Shown piece by piece: positions 35,588-44,952 of a stretch of DNA of 64,000 nt. The translations under genes and the position numbers were made by a program. Within the stretch, counting starts at the first letter, position 1. Each line of letters opens with the position of its first letter. Source of the stretch: Pedobacter steynii (lineage in GTDB: Bacteria > Bacteroidota > Bacteroidia > Sphingobacteriales > Sphingobacteriaceae); contig NZ_FNGY01000006.1 in NCBI RefSeq assembly GCF_900103665.1, positions 496,001 through 560,000 of the forward strand, in the 5' to 3' direction. The notes under the pieces are model-generated. The model did no database searches, was not told the origin of the DNA, and was given only the letters and a program-made list of their open reading frames with translations.

Positions 35588-36739
35588 ATGAACGAGCAGG
35601 AAGCACAGGTATTGATCGATAAATATAATAATGGAACTGCAAGCCCGGAAGAAAGGGCATGGGTAGACCATTGGTATATGAAAGAAGCTTCCGGAAAACG
35701 GCTGACTGACGAGGAGGATTTTGAACACCTGAACAAGGAGATCTGGGAAGGTACCCTTAAAAGGTCCGGGCTCCCGGAAAAGAAAGCCCAACCTAAAATC
35801 TGGCCCCGGATAGCGGCAGCAGCGGCAGTTTTAATCTTTATCGCTGCAGGAACTTATTTTTATAAAACAGCCTACCTGCCGGATGCCCCTAAAAAAGTAC
35901 AACAATATGCGCAGGACATTCCCGCCGGAGGCAATAAAGCCATACTTACCTTAGCCAATGGCGAAAAAGTGATATTGACAGATGTTGGAGAAGGCAAAAT
36001 TGCAGAACAGGCGGGCATCAATATCAGCAAAACTGCAGAGGGACAATTGATCTACGCAATAGATCCTTCCAGCACTGAAAATGCAAATACTCCGGTCACT
36101 TATAATACCATTGAAACCCCGAAAGGAGGTCAGTATCAGATCAATTTACCGGATGGAACCAGAGTTTGGCTAAACTCCTCTTCGTCTCTGAAATACCCGA
36201 CACGGTTTGTCGCCAAAGAAAGAAGGGTAGAATTGAAAGGGGAAGGCTATTTTGAAGTTGCCCGGGATTTAGGAAAACCTTTCCGTGTGAGGAGTAATCA
36301 GCAAGAGGTAGAAGTATTGGGAACGCATTTTAATGTGAATGCCTATCCCGATGAGAATGGCACCCGAACCACTTTATTGGAGGGCAGCGTGAAGGTGAAG
36401 GAATCCGGACATCTGGCTGTACTTAAACCCGGAGAGCAGTCGGTGCTTAAAGGAAACAGGATGACCGTTGATGAGGTGGATACTGAAATGGCCATCGCCT
36501 GGAAAGAAGGATATTTTATGTTTAAAAATGCCAGCCTGCAAACGCTGATGCGTCAGTTGTCCAGATGGTATGATGTAGAGGTGACCTACCGGGGAGAGAT
36601 TCCCCCCATCTTATTCTCCGGAAAGGTACACCGAAATACCAGCCTCGCACAAACGCTGGAACTCCTCAGCTTTTCGAAAGTTAATTTTAAGATCGAAGGA
36701 AAAAAAATGAGCATTATATCTCCTTCAGTCAAAAAGTAA
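35588..36739 (+). CDS. FecR-family anti-sigma factor, locus 2
   Basis: A 383-residue anti-sigma regulator: cytoplasmic N-terminus, one membrane helix about 74-92 (IAAAAAVLIFIAAGTYFY), periplasmic FecR domain with GGQYQINLPDGTRVWLNS and GTHFNVNAYPD, and a DUF4974 C-terminus. The start MNEQEAQVLIDKY at 35588 matches the family opening; an ATG 16 codons upstream would add an atypical segment. It relays the SusC signal to the sigma factor encoded upstream. Confidence 0.86.
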   Translation: MNEQEAQVLIDKYNNGTASPEERAWVDHWYMKEASGKRLTDEEDFEHLNKEIWEGTLKRSGLPEKKAQPKIWPRIAAAAAVLIFIAAGTYFYKTAYLPDAPKKVQQYAQDIPAGGNKAILTLANGEKVILTDVGEGKIAEQAGINISKTAEGQLIYAIDPSSTENANTPVTYNTIETPKGGQYQINLPDGTRVWLNSSSSLKYPTRFVAKERRVELKGEGYFEVARDLGKPFRVRSNQQEVEVLGTHFNVNAYPDENGTRTTLLEGSVKVKESGHLAVLKPGEQSVLKGNRMTVDEVDTEMAIAWKEGYFMFKNASLQTLMRQLSRWYDVEVTYRGEIPPILFSGKVHRNTSLAQTLELLSFSKVNFKIEGKKMSIISPSVKK

Positions 36740-36785
36740 TAAAACAATAACCAACAAAACAACCAAATCTAAACCAGACTTACAC

Positions 36786-36812
36786 ATGAAAAGAGCACTC
36801 AGGACACGGTGA
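36786..36812 (+). CDS. Possible leader mini-ORF, locus 2 (MKRALRTR)
   Basis: An eight-codon ORF (ATG to TGA) 46 nt after the FecR stop. Its last codons lie inside a small hairpin (ACGGT 36806-36810, ACCGT 36816-36820). It has counterparts in loci 1 and 3. Translation is unproven. Confidence 0.25.
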   Translation: MKRALRTR

Positions 36813-36832
36813 TCCACCGTTAGGGAGAGAAC

Positions 36833-36949
36833 AAAAAAAACCGCAGAAGTATTCGAAGTACTTCCACGGTAAGTATTTGAGTCAACCCGGATTTCTGATG
36901 AAATCAGGAATAAAAAATCAATTGGAAACGAATTCTTGTATTAACCCAA
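36833..36949 (-). ncRNA. Predicted cis-antisense RNA opposite the locus 2 susC leader
   Basis: A minus-strand TACTTTTG box (36962-36955) overlaps the first base of the susC start codon. A transcript from about 36949 would run 117 nt to a terminator with arms 36869-36859 and 36851-36841: 11 bp including two adjacent G.U pairs, a 7-nt loop, then U8 (36840-36833). On the sense strand those two pairs are C.A mismatches. The promoter box is exact; no clear -33 box was found (CATA at the expected spacing, against CAAA). The predicted 5' end shares the TTTGGGTTAATACA stretch with the locus 1 RNA. Confidence 0.5.
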
Positions 36950-36961
36950 ACACTCAAAAGT

Positions 36962-39900
36962 ATGAAAATAAATGCTTTTAACATAGCTGTGCCCGAAACA
37001 TGGCGCCCAAGAAAAATACTAATAGTCATGAAACTAACCACTTTCCTGATGATGATAGGCCTGATGTACGCCAGTGCAAAAGGATATAGCCAAATCAACC
37101 TGAACGAACGGAATACCACGCTGGATAAAGTTTTCCGGTCGATAGAAAAACAAACGGATTACGTTTTCTTTATAAAGAACTATGACGCAAGTCGTGTAAA
37201 TGTTTCGGTAAAGCTTAAAAATGCTTCGATTAATGATGCTTTAACCCTATGCCTTAAAGACCTGCCTTTAACGTTTAAGGTGATCGGTAAAAATATAGCC
37301 ATCGTTGAAAAGGAAGTTTTAAACGATCCTTTAAATACTTCGGTTGTGCTTGCCATTGAGGTCAAAGGAAGAGTGCTGGATGGGAAAGGACAGCCGCTCC
37401 CGGGCGTAAATGTCACCGTAAAAGGAATCCCGGGAAAGGGAACCAGTACCGATACACAGGGCCGGTTTTCCCTCAGCGCGAACCCCGGAGATCTCCTTGT
37501 ATTTAGTTTTATAGGCTTCAAAAAGAAAGAAATAAAAGTAGCGGAAGCTGCGTTGCCGGATATCATTCTGGAGGAAGAACCGGCACAGTTGGAATCGGTT
37601 GTGGTGGTCGGTTATGGTGCCGTGAAAAAGACGGACCTGACGGGATCGGTGTCTTCCATCGGATCGGAAAAGATCACACAGGTGAAGGGCGTTTCCAACG
37701 TAGCTCAAACGCTGCAGGGACAGATGGCGGGTGTACAGGTGAACCAGGGCTCCGGACAGCCTGGTGAAGGAATGAAAATCTCCATCAGGGGAACGAATTC
37801 GATCAGCGGCGATAATGCACCACTATATGTGATCGATGGGATTTTATCTCAGGGCGTTTCTGCTCAGCTCAATGTGGATGATATCGAAACGATTGATGTG
37901 CTGAAAGATGCATCTTCCACTGCAATCTATGGTTCCAGAGGGGCGAATGGGGTCATCATGATCACTACAAAAAGTGGCAAAAGTGGAAAATTGCAGGTGA
38001 ATTATGATGGATACTATGGTTTTCAAAACCTCAGAAAAAGAAAAGACCTGATCGATGCTTCGGAATACGGACAACTCCAGAATGAAGTAGCCGCCAACGA
38101 TGGCAAAGCCTTGCCTTATACTGATGAGCAAATCAGAGGGTTGGGGAAAGGCACCGACTGGCAATCACTGGTCTATAAAACCGCTCCTGTTCAGAACCAT
38201 ACTTTATCTTTTTCCGGGGGTTCTGACCATACAAAATATTATACTTCTCTGGGCTACTTTGATCAGAACGGAATCATTGAAAACTCAAACTACAGAAGGT
38301 TTTCTTCCAGAATTAACCTCGATCAGAAGTTAAGTGAAAAATTAAAGTTCAACACGAATTTATCGATCGTTCAGGACAGGTATAGACAGGCGAACTATGC
38401 CGGTGCCGACTTTGGTGGCGTGCCTTTTCAGACGATGGTCATGCCGCCAACCCAGGGCGTGTACGATGCCAATGGAAAATATACGGTCTTTACAGGAGTG
38501 AGCTGGGGACAAACAAATCCGGTAGGCGTAGCAAAAGAACAATACAATCCCAGCAATACGCTCCGGATCTTAGGAAGTGCAGCTTTTACTTATGAAGTGA
38601 TTAAAGACCTGAAATTTAAAAGCAGTGTGAGCATTGATGCGAACAACAATAAGATAGATACCTATAACCCGCCAAGCATTACTTTCGGACAACCGGCTGG
38701 TAAAGCCTCCAAAAGTTATGGCAACAGCTCTTCTTTTGTAAATGAAAATACATTGAACTACAATAAGGTCTTTGGCGCGCATCACCTTGACCTGCTGGCT
38801 GGATTTAGTTATCAGTATGATAAAAGAGAAGGATTGAACAGCAATGTGGCTTCGGGATTTGTGACGGATGATTACCTGAACAATAACATTCAGGGAGCTA
38901 CCAATAAAGCGTTGCCGGAGACTTACTTTGGGGAGAGAAGCCTGCTTTCTTATCTCGGCAGAGTCAATTATGATTACATGGGCAGGTACTTTGCCACCTT
39001 TACCGGAAGGTTTGACGGCTCTTCCGTTTTTGGAGAAAACAATAAATACGCCTTTTTCCCTTCCGCAGCACTGGCCTGGAAAGTATCGGAAGAGGACTTT
39101 CTGAAGAACAATACTTCAATCTCCAACCTGAAACTCCGGGCAAGTTATGGCGCTTCGGGGAGTCAGGCCATCGATCCCTATCAGACGCTGGCGAGGGTAT
39201 CGGCAGTAAACCCTACTTTTAATAACCAACCTGTATTGGGTTACGTGTTGGGCTCATTACCCAATAGAAATCTAAAATGGGAGACCACTAAAGAGCTTGA
39301 TTTTGGAATAGATTTAGGACTATTCCAGAATAGGATTCAATTTACAGCTGATTACTACGATAAAAAAACAAATGATTTGTTATTGAACGTAGACCTGCCT
39401 CAATCTTCGGGTTTTGGTTCGGTACTTCAAAATCTGGGCTCTGTACAAAACCGTGGCTTTGAGTTCCAGCTGAACACCAGAAATATAGAAGGAGTGGATT
39501 TCAAATGGTCTTCTTCCCTGACCTTTTCTCACAATACCAATAAAGTAACGGATTTGGGGAAGGCTGCTAATGGAAGCCCGATCTTATATAAAGAAGTGAG
39601 GGCCGGAGGAAACTGGTTTCCGATGATCCTTGGTCAGCCGATGCATTCTTTCTACGGACAAACGGTAGCTGGTGTTTACCAGACCGATGCAGAAGCAGTG
39701 GCGAATGGAGAATCTCAAAAACGTGCAGGAGAATATAAGTTTCTGGATTACAATGGTGATGGAAGAGTTGACGATTCAGACAAACATGTCCTTGCGAACA
39801 TGACGCCTAAATTTACCTTCGGTTTTAACAATAATTTTAGCTATAAAAACTTCGACCTGAGTTTGCTGTTTGTGGGCTCTTTTGGGAACAAAATTGTCAA

Positions 39901-40306
39901 TGAGTTCAGGAAATATAACCTGACACTGAATGGCCTTTGGACACCAACACAGGAAGCTTTTGATGCCCGTTGGAGAGGAGCCGGAACGAGCAATACCGGC
40001 GATAAGCCCTCAAGCGCAAGCATGCAGAATACCAGAGATTATGCAAATAGCCTTTGGGTGGAAAACGGTTCTTACCTGAAATTAAGAGATGTGACCCTGG
40101 GATATACCTTCTCCCCGAAAATATTGAAGGCCCTGAATATCGCTTCTATTCGTCTGTATGCGAGTGCCCAGAACTACTTTACCATCACCAACTATTCGGG
40201 TTATGATCCGGAGGTTTCCTGGTCTGTATCCACAGTAAACGGATGGGACAGGGGGAATTATCCAGCTGCAAAATCAATTACCACTGGTGTTAAAGTTAAT
40301 TTTTAA
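36962..40306 (+). CDS. SusC/RagA-family TonB-linked outer-membrane protein, locus 2
   Basis: An 1114-residue SusC-type transporter built like locus 1: N-terminal MKINAFNIAVPETW, signal segment about 23-42, STN domain about 45-115, carboxypeptidase-regulatory-like domain about 130-205, ESVVVVGYGAVKKTDL as the TonB-box/plug junction, plug, and barrel ending in ITTGVKVNF. It partners the SusD encoded 19 nt downstream. The substrate may be a polysaccharide containing the linkage attacked by the beta-helix protein encoded two genes later. Confidence 0.92.
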   Translation: MKINAFNIAVPETWRPRKILIVMKLTTFLMMIGLMYASAKGYSQINLNERNTTLDKVFRSIEKQTDYVFFIKNYDASRVNVSVKLKNASINDALTLCLKDLPLTFKVIGKNIAIVEKEVLNDPLNTSVVLAIEVKGRVLDGKGQPLPGVNVTVKGIPGKGTSTDTQGRFSLSANPGDLLVFSFIGFKKKEIKVAEAALPDIILEEEPAQLESVVVVGYGAVKKTDLTGSVSSIGSEKITQVKGVSNVAQTLQGQMAGVQVNQGSGQPGEGMKISIRGTNSISGDNAPLYVIDGILSQGVSAQLNVDDIETIDVLKDASSTAIYGSRGANGVIMITTKSGKSGKLQVNYDGYYGFQNLRKRKDLIDASEYGQLQNEVAANDGKALPYTDEQIRGLGKGTDWQSLVYKTAPVQNHTLSFSGGSDHTKYYTSLGYFDQNGIIENSNYRRFSSRINLDQKLSEKLKFNTNLSIVQDRYRQANYAGADFGGVPFQTMVMPPTQGVYDANGKYTVFTGVSWGQTNPVGVAKEQYNPSNTLRILGSAAFTYEVIKDLKFKSSVSIDANNNKIDTYNPPSITFGQPAGKASKSYGNSSSFVNENTLNYNKVFGAHHLDLLAGFSYQYDKREGLNSNVASGFVTDDYLNNNIQGATNKALPETYFGERSLLSYLGRVNYDYMGRYFATFTGRFDGSSVFGENNKYAFFPSAALAWKVSEEDFLKNNTSISNLKLRASYGASGSQAIDPYQTLARVSAVNPTFNNQPVLGYVLGSLPNRNLKWETTKELDFGIDLGLFQNRIQFTADYYDKKTNDLLLNVDLPQSSGFGSVLQNLGSVQNRGFEFQLNTRNIEGVDFKWSSSLTFSHNTNKVTDLGKAANGSPILYKEVRAGGNWFPMILGQPMHSFYGQTVAGVYQTDAEAVANGESQKRAGEYKFLDYNGDGRVDDSDKHVLANMTPKFTFGFNNNFSYKNFDLSLLFVGSFGNKIVNEFRKYNLTLNGLWTPTQEAFDARWRGAGTSNTGDKPSSASMQNTRDYANSLWVENGSYLKLRDVTLGYTFSPKILKALNIASIRLYASAQNYFTITNYSGYDPEVSWSVSTVNGWDRGNYPAAKSITTGVKVNF

Positions 40307-40325
40307 TCATTTAGAAGAACAGATC

Positions 40326-41774
40326 ATGAAAAGATATATTACCTATTCCCTGTTTACTTTAATGCTGATGACCACGGTTATTTCCGGATGTAAAAAAGCA
40401 TTGGAGGAAAATCCTAAGACATTTATTTCCCCGGAGAATTTTTTTAAGAATCCTGATAGTTATGAGCTGGCCGTATTGGGGATTTATTCAGGCCTGCCTT
40501 TGTACTCTGGAAACAGTGCCATGATGCTGGAGATGTGCACCGATATTTATGGTGCTCCCGCTTCTGCATTTGAACAGGCACTGCCGATGTATCAGAACGC
40601 GCCGGCAGCATTTTATTACAATACCAGGGAAGCCTGGGGAGGCGCATACTCCATCATTAAGAATGCAAATTTTATCCTGGACGAATTGCCTAAAGGCCCG
40701 CTGGAAGAGCTGAAGAAAAAGCAACTGATGGGCGAGGCCCGTTTTCTTAGGGCTTATGCTTATTTCCATTTGGTACAACTGTATGGTGATATTCCTATGC
40801 CTGTAAAGCCGATTACAGATTACGCCAATTTACAAATGCCAAGAACAGCGCAAACCGAGATTTACAAATTGATCCTGGACGACTTAAACTATGCAGAAGC
40901 AAATCTTCCGGAATCGACAACGGCTCAGGGTAGGGCTTATAAATTGGTTTCTACGGCATTACTGGCTAAAGTTTACCTCACCATGGGAGGAAGCCCTTTA
41001 AAACAAACGCAATACTTTGCCAATGCGAAAGAGAAAGCAACAGCGGTAATCAATTCCGGAAAGTTCCGGCTGGCAGATGATGTTGCTGGTGTTTTTCATA
41101 AAACGGTTTATACGTCTGAGTCGATCTGGGAGAAACTGTATGTGACTGGCCTGGGAGGAAATCCGGTACACGGGCTTACCCTGACTGCCGCCACCTACAA
41201 CCCGATCCTTGTTCCCGCAGATTGGTTTATCAATAGTTTTGCAACCGGCGACCGGAGAAAAGAGTGGGGGATTGTTCAAAACTATGCCGGTCCGAATGGG
41301 ACAACATTGAAGCCTTTCTTCCAGAAGTTCGCTGATGTATCGGGTGTGGCTTCCGGGACCACTTCTTCCGGAGCAATTGTGAGTTATACTTTTCCTTATC
41401 TTAGGCTGGCGGAAATGTATTTGATCGCTGCTGAAGCGGAAAATGAAGTAAACGGACCTGCAGGAGCCTATACTTATATCAACGAAATCAGAAAACGCGC
41501 AAGGGTAGATAAAGCAAATGTGACGAATGTGCCGGATTTAAGCGGACTATCGCAACAGCAATTTAGGGAAGCAACCTGGATGGAACGAAAATGGGAGCTT
41601 TGCCTGGAAGGAAGCACCTGGTTTGATTTGAAAAGGACGAATACCCTGCAAAATATCCAAAACAGAAGAGGTGCCGGCCTGATCAATCCGATTGGCGCGT
41701 ATAACCAAACCTGGTTGATTCCTGATAAAGAGGTGGTTAATAATAACATTGCTCAAAACCCAGTATATAAATAA
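40326..41774 (+). CDS. SusD/RagB-family nutrient-binding lipoprotein, locus 2
   Basis: A 482-residue surface lipoprotein. The ATG at 40326 gives a type II signal peptide with lipobox VISGC; an earlier in-frame ATG overlaps susC and is unlikely. SusD hallmarks include LMGEARFLRAYAYFHLVQLYGD (read in parts), the LRLAEMYLIAAEA block and the C-terminal MERKWELCLEGSTWFDLKR followed by the typical NPVYK end. It forms the lid of the locus 2 SusC. Confidence 0.92.
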   Translation: MKRYITYSLFTLMLMTTVISGCKKALEENPKTFISPENFFKNPDSYELAVLGIYSGLPLYSGNSAMMLEMCTDIYGAPASAFEQALPMYQNAPAAFYYNTREAWGGAYSIIKNANFILDELPKGPLEELKKKQLMGEARFLRAYAYFHLVQLYGDIPMPVKPITDYANLQMPRTAQTEIYKLILDDLNYAEANLPESTTAQGRAYKLVSTALLAKVYLTMGGSPLKQTQYFANAKEKATAVINSGKFRLADDVAGVFHKTVYTSESIWEKLYVTGLGGNPVHGLTLTAATYNPILVPADWFINSFATGDRRKEWGIVQNYAGPNGTTLKPFFQKFADVSGVASGTTSSGAIVSYTFPYLRLAEMYLIAAEAENEVNGPAGAYTYINEIRKRARVDKANVTNVPDLSGLSQQQFREATWMERKWELCLEGSTWFDLKRTNTLQNIQNRRGAGLINPIGAYNQTWLIPDKEVVNNNIAQNPVYK

Positions 41775-41797
41775 TTAAAAAATAATCCTGTTGATTT

Positions 41798-44164
41798 ATG
41801 AAACGTACGACAAGGCCCCGGATCACTTTACTCAGCTGCCTGCTGTGTTTATTGTTAAGCAGCAACAGCTTTGCTAAAGAGCTCTACATTTCCAGTAAAG
41901 GGAATGACAAAAATCCAGGCAGCAAAGAAAAACCTTTTGCCACTTTTAAAAGGGCGCAGATGGCCCTGAGGTCTATAAAAGGGGCGACAACGGTTTATGT
42001 GCGTGGGGGAACCTATTACCTGACCGCCCCGGTGATTTTTACGAATTTAGATTCCCGGAATAGCGGGGAGGGCGTAACCTATAAGTCCTACCCGGGAGAG
42101 CAGGTGAAAGTAAGTGGTGCAAAACCATTGCAGCTCAAATGGGAAGCTTATAAAGGCTTGGTTAAGCAAGCTAAAGTAAGTGGTGACCTGTCCTTCGATC
42201 AGTTGTTTCTGAATGGAAAGCAGCAACGCATGGCGAGGTATCCGAATTTTAACCCGGACATCAGGTTCTTCGGTGGCGCTGCTGCTGATGCCATCAGCCC
42301 GGAGCGCGTTAAAGGATGGAGTCATCCGGACGGTGGCTTTGTACATGCGCTTCATAAGCATGAATGGGGAGGGTATCAATACCTGATTTCCGGAAAAGAC
42401 GGGGAAGGGAAACTGACCCTTGAAGGTGGTTTTCAGAACAACCGTCAGATGGGAATGCACGATAAATACCGTTATGTAGAAAACATCTTCGAAGAGTTGG
42501 ATACTGCCGGAGAATGGTATTTCAATAACAGGGAAAAAATCCTTTATTTCTATCCGCAACAAAAGACAGATTTAACGAAAGCTATTATAGAAGTTCCACA
42601 ATTGAAATCACTCTTTGAATTTCGCGGAACTGAACAACAGCCTGTAAAGAACATTCAGATTGAAGGGATGGAACTGAGCCATACGCTAAGAACCTTTATG
42701 GAAACAAAAGAGCCGCTGCTGCGTAGCGACTGGACCATTTATCGTGGAGGAGCAGTGGTAATGGAAGGTGCGGAGAACTGTGTGGTAAAGTCCTGTTTTT
42801 TCAATACGGTTGGTGGTAACGGGGTGTTTATGAGCAATTACAACCGGAACAACCTGGTTTCAGGATGCCATATTGCTTTCGCAGGTGCAAGCGGAGTCTG
42901 CTTTGTGGGCGATCCTAAAGCGGTTCGTTCTCCAAGTTTTGAATATGGACAGTTTGTACCATTAAACGAAATAGACCGGGTACCGGGACCAAAAACAAAC
43001 AATTATCCAGCAAATTGTACAGTAGAAAATACCCTGATGTATGGTCTTGGAAGTGTGGAGAAGCAGGTTGCAGGAGTGGAGATTTCTATGGCTATGGACA
43101 TCAAAGTGAGTCACAATACCATTTACGATGTGCCCAGAGCAGGAATAAATGTGAGTGAAGGAACCTGGGGAGGGCACCTGATTGCGTACAATGATGTATA
43201 CAATACCGTGTTGGAATCGGGAGATCATGGTGCTTTTAACTCCTGGGGCCGCGACCGTTACTGGCATCCGGATTATGCGGTAATGGCGGGTATTGCAAAA
43301 GACAATCCGGCATTGATCACCGCAGATGTGATTAAACCGATTGTGATTCATGACAACCGTTTTCGTTGTGACCATGGATGGGATATTGACCTGGACGATG
43401 GCTCCTCAAACTACCATATCTACAACAATGTTTGCCTGAACGGAGGATTGAAACTTCGTGAAGGTTTTTTCAGAACCGTAGAGAACAATGTGATCCTGAA
43501 CAATTCTTTTCATCCTCATGTATGGTTTAACAATAGCGGCGATGTATTCAGACATAACATTGTAACCCGGAACTATTTCCCTATCCGTGTGAACGACTGG
43601 GGCAAAGAAGTGGATGCCAACCTTTTTCCGGACCAGCCGGCACTTGCTGCAGCACAACAAGCAGGTACTGATGCACATTCTGCATTTGGAGATCCTGGGT
43701 TTGTAAAAGCAACTATCGGAGACTATCAGGTGAAACCTGGTTCTCCTGCGCTTAAACTGGGCTTTAAGAATTTTCCAATGAACCAATTCGGGGTCACTTC
43801 CCCTTCGTTGAAAGCGTTGGTTGTCCCGGTAAAATTGCCGGTGCTGATTTCGGAGATGAAAGCCGGGGGGCAGGAAAGCTATGAGTTCTTAGGTGCAAAG
43901 GTGAAAAACCTGAACACGCTTGGAGAGCGTTCTGCAACAGGAATGGCTACAGAAACTGGAGTGCTGGTCTTGGACGTTTCAAAGAAAAGTGTCCTTTACG
44001 GAAAACTGCAGCCTAATGATGTAATCCTGAAATTTAATGATGGAGCGGTAAAGAACATGAAAGACCTGATGACGATCCAGATGGGCTTACAGCTGAGTCA
44101 GAAAGCAACAGTAGAAGTGTTTAGGAATCAGGCTTCGAAAAAAATTGAAATCGCTCTGAAATAA
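41798..44164 (+). CDS. Right-handed beta-helix protein with C-terminal PDZ domain
   Basis: A 788-residue exported protein with a signal peptide ending at about residue 26 (NSFA). The N-terminal part has YISSKGNDKNPGSKEKPF, typical of secreted parallel beta-helix carbohydrate-active proteins. The middle has successive beta-helix turns (NCVVKSCFFNTVGGNGVF, NLVSGCHIAFAGASGV, DNRFRCDHGWDIDLDDGSSN). The arrangement recalls GH141-like enzymes, but I cannot assign a family with certainty. The last ~90 residues form a PDZ-like domain (GVLVLDVSKKSVLYGKLQPNDVIL), an unusual partner for a glycan-active beta-helix. It is last in the locus 2 operon, before a strong terminator. Confidence 0.72.
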   Translation: MKRTTRPRITLLSCLLCLLLSSNSFAKELYISSKGNDKNPGSKEKPFATFKRAQMALRSIKGATTVYVRGGTYYLTAPVIFTNLDSRNSGEGVTYKSYPGEQVKVSGAKPLQLKWEAYKGLVKQAKVSGDLSFDQLFLNGKQQRMARYPNFNPDIRFFGGAAADAISPERVKGWSHPDGGFVHALHKHEWGGYQYLISGKDGEGKLTLEGGFQNNRQMGMHDKYRYVENIFEELDTAGEWYFNNREKILYFYPQQKTDLTKAIIEVPQLKSLFEFRGTEQQPVKNIQIEGMELSHTLRTFMETKEPLLRSDWTIYRGGAVVMEGAENCVVKSCFFNTVGGNGVFMSNYNRNNLVSGCHIAFAGASGVCFVGDPKAVRSPSFEYGQFVPLNEIDRVPGPKTNNYPANCTVENTLMYGLGSVEKQVAGVEISMAMDIKVSHNTIYDVPRAGINVSEGTWGGHLIAYNDVYNTVLESGDHGAFNSWGRDRYWHPDYAVMAGIAKDNPALITADVIKPIVIHDNRFRCDHGWDIDLDDGSSNYHIYNNVCLNGGLKLREGFFRTVENNVILNNSFHPHVWFNNSGDVFRHNIVTRNYFPIRVNDWGKEVDANLFPDQPALAAAQQAGTDAHSAFGDPGFVKATIGDYQVKPGSPALKLGFKNFPMNQFGVTSPSLKALVVPVKLPVLISEMKAGGQESYEFLGAKVKNLNTLGERSATGMATETGVLVLDVSKKSVLYGKLQPNDVILKFNDGAVKNMKDLMTIQMGLQLSQKATVEVFRNQASKKIEIALK

Positions 44165-44169
44165 ACATT

Positions 44170-44230
44170 CAACCCCTTTCTTTATCATCGTAAAAATATT
44201 TGCTGTTGAGAAGAAAGGGGTTGTTTCGTT
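44170..44230 (+). terminator. Intrinsic terminator of the locus 2 operon
   Basis: A 13-bp perfect stem (44170-44182 with 44211-44223), 28-nt loop, followed by TTTCGTTTTC; it starts 6 nt after the stop codon. Confidence 0.75.
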
Positions 44231-44260
44231 TTCTTACAATACCCGCCTTTGCAGGTGCCC

Positions 44261-44268
44261 TAAGTTTG
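44261..44268 (+). promoter_or_regulatory. -7 box of the quinone reductase gene
   Basis: TAAGTTTG matches TAnnTTTG exactly, 21 nt before the start codon. The -33 region at the expected spacing is poor. Confidence 0.4.
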
Positions 44269-44289
44269 TCTTAACAAATTTAAGAAACC

Positions 44290-44910
44290 ATGAAGCACCT
44301 CATTATCTATTGCCATCCAAATCCAGCAAGCCTTAACCATGCGATTAAGGAGTCTGTGAATCATTATGCACAAGCTGCAGGACATGAAACAAGAATTCGC
44401 GATGTCTATACTTTAAACTTTAATCCGGTCTTAACGCCAGAGGATATATTGTCTTTTAAATCGGGAAACGTTCCTGAAGATATTCGTGTAGAACAGGAAC
44501 ATTTTCTTTGGGCCGAACTCATTACCATTGTTCACCCGGTTTGGTGGACGGGAATGCCGGCTATTTTAAAAGGTTATTTCGACCGTGTGTTGAGCTATGG
44601 TTTTGCTTATCGCTATGGCGAGAATGGACTGGAGCAAATGTTAAAGGGTAAAGACCTTTACCTCATCAATACTGTCGGATCAGAAGAACAAAATTATATA
44701 GACAAAGGAATTTTTGATGCGATGAGGACCGTTGCCGAAAATACCTTTGGTTTTACAGGAATGCGAATTTTGGAACACCGCTTTTTCTCTAACGTAATTA
44801 CCTGTGGCGAGGAGACAAGAAAGGGGTATCTGGAATCGCTTGGGGAACTGTTCGATAATGTGGCAGGTAATATAAAGCCCCGGGACGGTCTCAAATTCAA
44901 TGCAATTTAG
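44290..44910 (+). CDS. NAD(P)H dehydrogenase (quinone), flavodoxin-like fold
   Basis: A 206-residue FMN/FAD-binding oxidoreductase of the Flavodoxin_2 (NQO1/MdaB) family. The phosphate-binding N-terminus is YCHPNPASLNHAI, the flavin/substrate stretch WWTGMPAILKGYFDRVLSYGFAY, and the later NTVGSEEQNY completes the family pattern. It likely performs two-electron reduction of quinones or related compounds in the cytoplasm. It stands alone between a terminator and a convergent gene. Its TAG stop is part of a downstream hairpin. Confidence 0.85.
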   Translation: MKHLIIYCHPNPASLNHAIKESVNHYAQAAGHETRIRDVYTLNFNPVLTPEDILSFKSGNVPEDIRVEQEHFLWAELITIVHPVWWTGMPAILKGYFDRVLSYGFAYRYGENGLEQMLKGKDLYLINTVGSEEQNYIDKGIFDAMRTVAENTFGFTGMRILEHRFFSNVITCGEETRKGYLESLGELFDNVAGNIKPRDGLKFNAI

Positions 44911-44928
44911 GGGGCTACCAGCCCCCTA
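44908..44928. terminator. Hairpin between convergent genes
   Basis: TAGGGGGCT (44908-44916) pairs with AGCCCCCTA (44920-44928), a 9-bp GC-rich stem with a 3-nt loop that includes the upstream stop codon. U-tracts are weak on both sides. Confidence 0.5.
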
Positions 44929-44952
44929 TAAGCAAAATAAAAAGCTGATAAA

